In this document: piece after piece, positions 62,744 through 64,000 of the stretch
Numbering within the stretch: the first letter of the stretch is position 1
Layout: the number at the start of each line of letters is the position of its first letter
Assembly (NCBI RefSeq): GCF_000332515.2
Contig: NZ_AOGZ02000014.1
Coordinates: 946,001 to 1,010,000, forward strand
DNA: 64,000 nt
Direction: 5' to 3'
Origin: Leptospira wolbachii serovar Codice str. CDC
GTDB taxonomy: Bacteria > Spirochaetota > Leptospiria > Leptospirales > Leptospiraceae
The notes under the pieces: model-generated
Seen by the model: only the letters and a program-made list of their open reading frames with translations
Database searches by the model: none
What the model was told of the DNA's origin: nothing
Position numbers and translations under genes: made by a program

Positions 62744-64000
62744 TTGGTCCCCTTACTGAATCTCTATAGTTTTTTCTATTTTGGGCTCTGTTTGGTGAGT
62801 GGGATTGCCTTTGTCTATTTTATATCCCGTAAAGAGGACCTAACTCCTACCTTTCGCGGACTACTCATCCCTTTAATCTGTCTTTTTTTCTGGTCTGTGG
62901 CCTGGTCGATTTGTAATTCGTTTGTGGCACCCTGGACCGCCTATATATTTGTTTTTTTGAAAAACCCATTCATTTTGATTTTGGGAGTAGCGTCTTCGAA
63001 CCTTGCCTTCGGATTTCAGGAAAATAGTTTTCCCAGGTGGAAAAAGTGGAGCCTTCGGATCCACATCGCACTGGCAACCGCTGCCATCCTCGCCAATGGG
63101 ACAGGATTCTTTTACAGGGAGATCCATTTTGATCCTAAAATGGAATTTTACGTTCCCGATCAAAATTCACCCTCAACGATTGTTCAACTTTCAATACTTT
63201 CGATTGCAGGTGTGTTGTGTTTGGTTCTTGGGAATACGATCACAGTGCTAACAGCTAAGTTCCTTCGTTTCCAGGGATCTCAAAAACGAAATACAGGCGG
63301 ATTTCTTTTAGCCATACTCGGAATACTCTTGTTAGCATTTGCAGATATTTTAGTTGATCTAAACTACTTTAGTAAACCCACTTTTTTATTTTTGCTCACC
63401 AACCTAACAATCATTATCATGACCATCCTTGTGTTGGTGTCACTCAACCAAGAGACAATCCCCTCCACTGTTGGATTCAAAATCATGACATTCAACTTAA
63501 CAGTTTTGTATTTGATACTTTCCATTGTTGCAAATTTCCTCTTCAATCGATTTCGAATTGACTTTCAAAATGAAATGAGTCGGGAAAAACATAGTGTCAA
63601 AACACAATTGGAATTAGGGGTAACTTTTCCTTTTGTATATCTATCCGATCTTGTCATCGATATGCAGAACCAATCTTTTCGTATCAACAAAATTAATTTC
63701 ACAAAGGAAAACATAAACCAAATCCAAAACAGGCCGAATTCTTTTGAATCCTTTACCGTTGAGTCATTTTCTAATGACCCCAAAGGGATTTACTGGACAT
63801 CGGAATTCTATGCAAAAAACCATCACTTTCTAATCGCAATTCCATATATCGAATATAGAAACACAGTCCACCAAACTGTAGTTTGGCTAATCGTAACCCT
63901 ATTATTTTCGCTATTTACAATCTTTATGTTATATCCAGTTTTACATAAAACTAGTATTGTATATCCACTAACAAGATTACTTGCTGGAATCCGAAAGATG
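62744..64000 (+). CDS. N-terminal part of a membrane sensor with HAMP-like end (C-terminal part outside window)
   Basis: An open frame of at least 419 codons continues off the right edge with no stop. The start is uncertain: TTG 62744 (AAGGA 12 nt upstream) or TTG 62708; no in-frame ATG precedes about residue 130. About seven membrane segments in residues 1-265 (NLYSFFYFGLCLVSGIAF; AYIFVFLKNPFILILGVA) resemble 7TM sensory N-termini of leptospiral cyclases and phosphatases. A periplasmic segment and another TM (VVWLIVTLLFSLFTIFML) follow, and the final residues (YPLTRLLAGIRKM) look like the start of a HAMP linker. The output domain (cyclase, kinase or phosphatase) is not visible. Confidence 0.7.
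   Translation, partial: MVPLLNLYSFFYFGLCLVSGIAFVYFISRKEDLTPTFRGLLIPLICLFFWSVAWSICNSFVAPWTAYIFVFLKNPFILILGVASSNLAFGFQENSFPRWKKWSLRIHIALATAAILANGTGFFYREIHFDPKMEFYVPDQNSPSTIVQLSILSIAGVLCLVLGNTITVLTAKFLRFQGSQKRNTGGFLLAILGILLLAFADILVDLNYFSKPTFLFLLTNLTIIIMTILVLVSLNQETIPSTVGFKIMTFNLTVLYLILSIVANFLFNRFRIDFQNEMSREKHSVKTQLELGVTFPFVYLSDLVIDMQNQSFRINKINFTKENINQIQNRPNSFESFTVESFSNDPKGIYWTSEFYAKNHHFLIAIPYIEYRNTVHQTVVWLIVTLLFSLFTIFMLYPVLHKTSIVYPLTRLLAGIRKM

Overview
The window reads as a chromosomal segment of a spirochaete of the genus Leptospira (AT-rich, many TTG/GTG starts). The case rests on unlinked 5S rRNA genes with no 16S or 23S beside them, lipoproteins with relaxed spirochaetal lipoboxes, and a typical leptospiral set of conserved hypothetical genes. 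Two 5S copies would fit a saprophytic (L. biflexa-like) lineage better than a pathogen; that is recalled knowledge, not a computed placement. Almost every base is coding, and I saw no phage, insertion sequence, CRISPR array or tRNA.

Layout. 1-12.5 kb (minus strand): a probable operon of a sigma-like DNA-binding protein, a STAS protein, an AsmA-like protein, a small lipoprotein and a giant lipoprotein of at least 2,543 residues (TolB-like propeller, long TPR solenoid, two CHAT-like segments) that runs off the left edge. 12.6-17.2 kb: NhaC antiporter, a 25-residue hydrophobic micropeptide, an Nramp-related transporter and a hybrid histidine kinase. 17.4-23.4 kb: a Cu/Ag efflux operon (small Cys-rich exported protein, CusC, CusB, CusA) in which the outer-membrane component is cut by one in-frame TGA.

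23.5-31.4 kb: two near-identical 345-bp direct repeats, each a 5S rRNA gene plus a structured tail and two terminators. They bracket 7.3 kb holding an outer-membrane protein, a flavin redox pair divergent from a TetR regulator across an 11-bp-arm palindrome, a VOC protein, a vapBC toxin-antitoxin pair and a MORN-repeat protein. 31.5-41.5 kb: GyrI-like protein, PrsW-like protease and TonB-like membrane protein, glycyl-tRNA synthetase and acetyltransferase, a TetR regulator divergent from an exported lipase with its chaperone, and apolipoprotein N-acyltransferase.

41.6-51.7 kb: a protein resembling the accessory region of XPB helicases, an ABC1/UbiB kinase, feoAB, a NeuB-type synthase, then hisB-hisH-hisA ending in a VKOR-DsbA fusion. 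51.8-64 kb: rhomboid protease, an FNR-like regulator with an apparent 4-Cys cluster set, enoyl-CoA hydratase, a GAF/PilZ-like protein, TPR protein, penicillin acylase-family hydrolase, lytic transglycosylase, and the N-terminal part of a membrane sensor running off the right edge.

Two themes recur: the cell envelope (lipoprotein maturation, AsmA, TonB-like, rhomboid, PrsW, SLT, lipase, acylase) and metal/redox homeostasis (Cus, Feo, Nramp-like, VKOR-DsbA, FNR-like). Function calls come from reading translated sequence and recognising family motifs; no database search was run.
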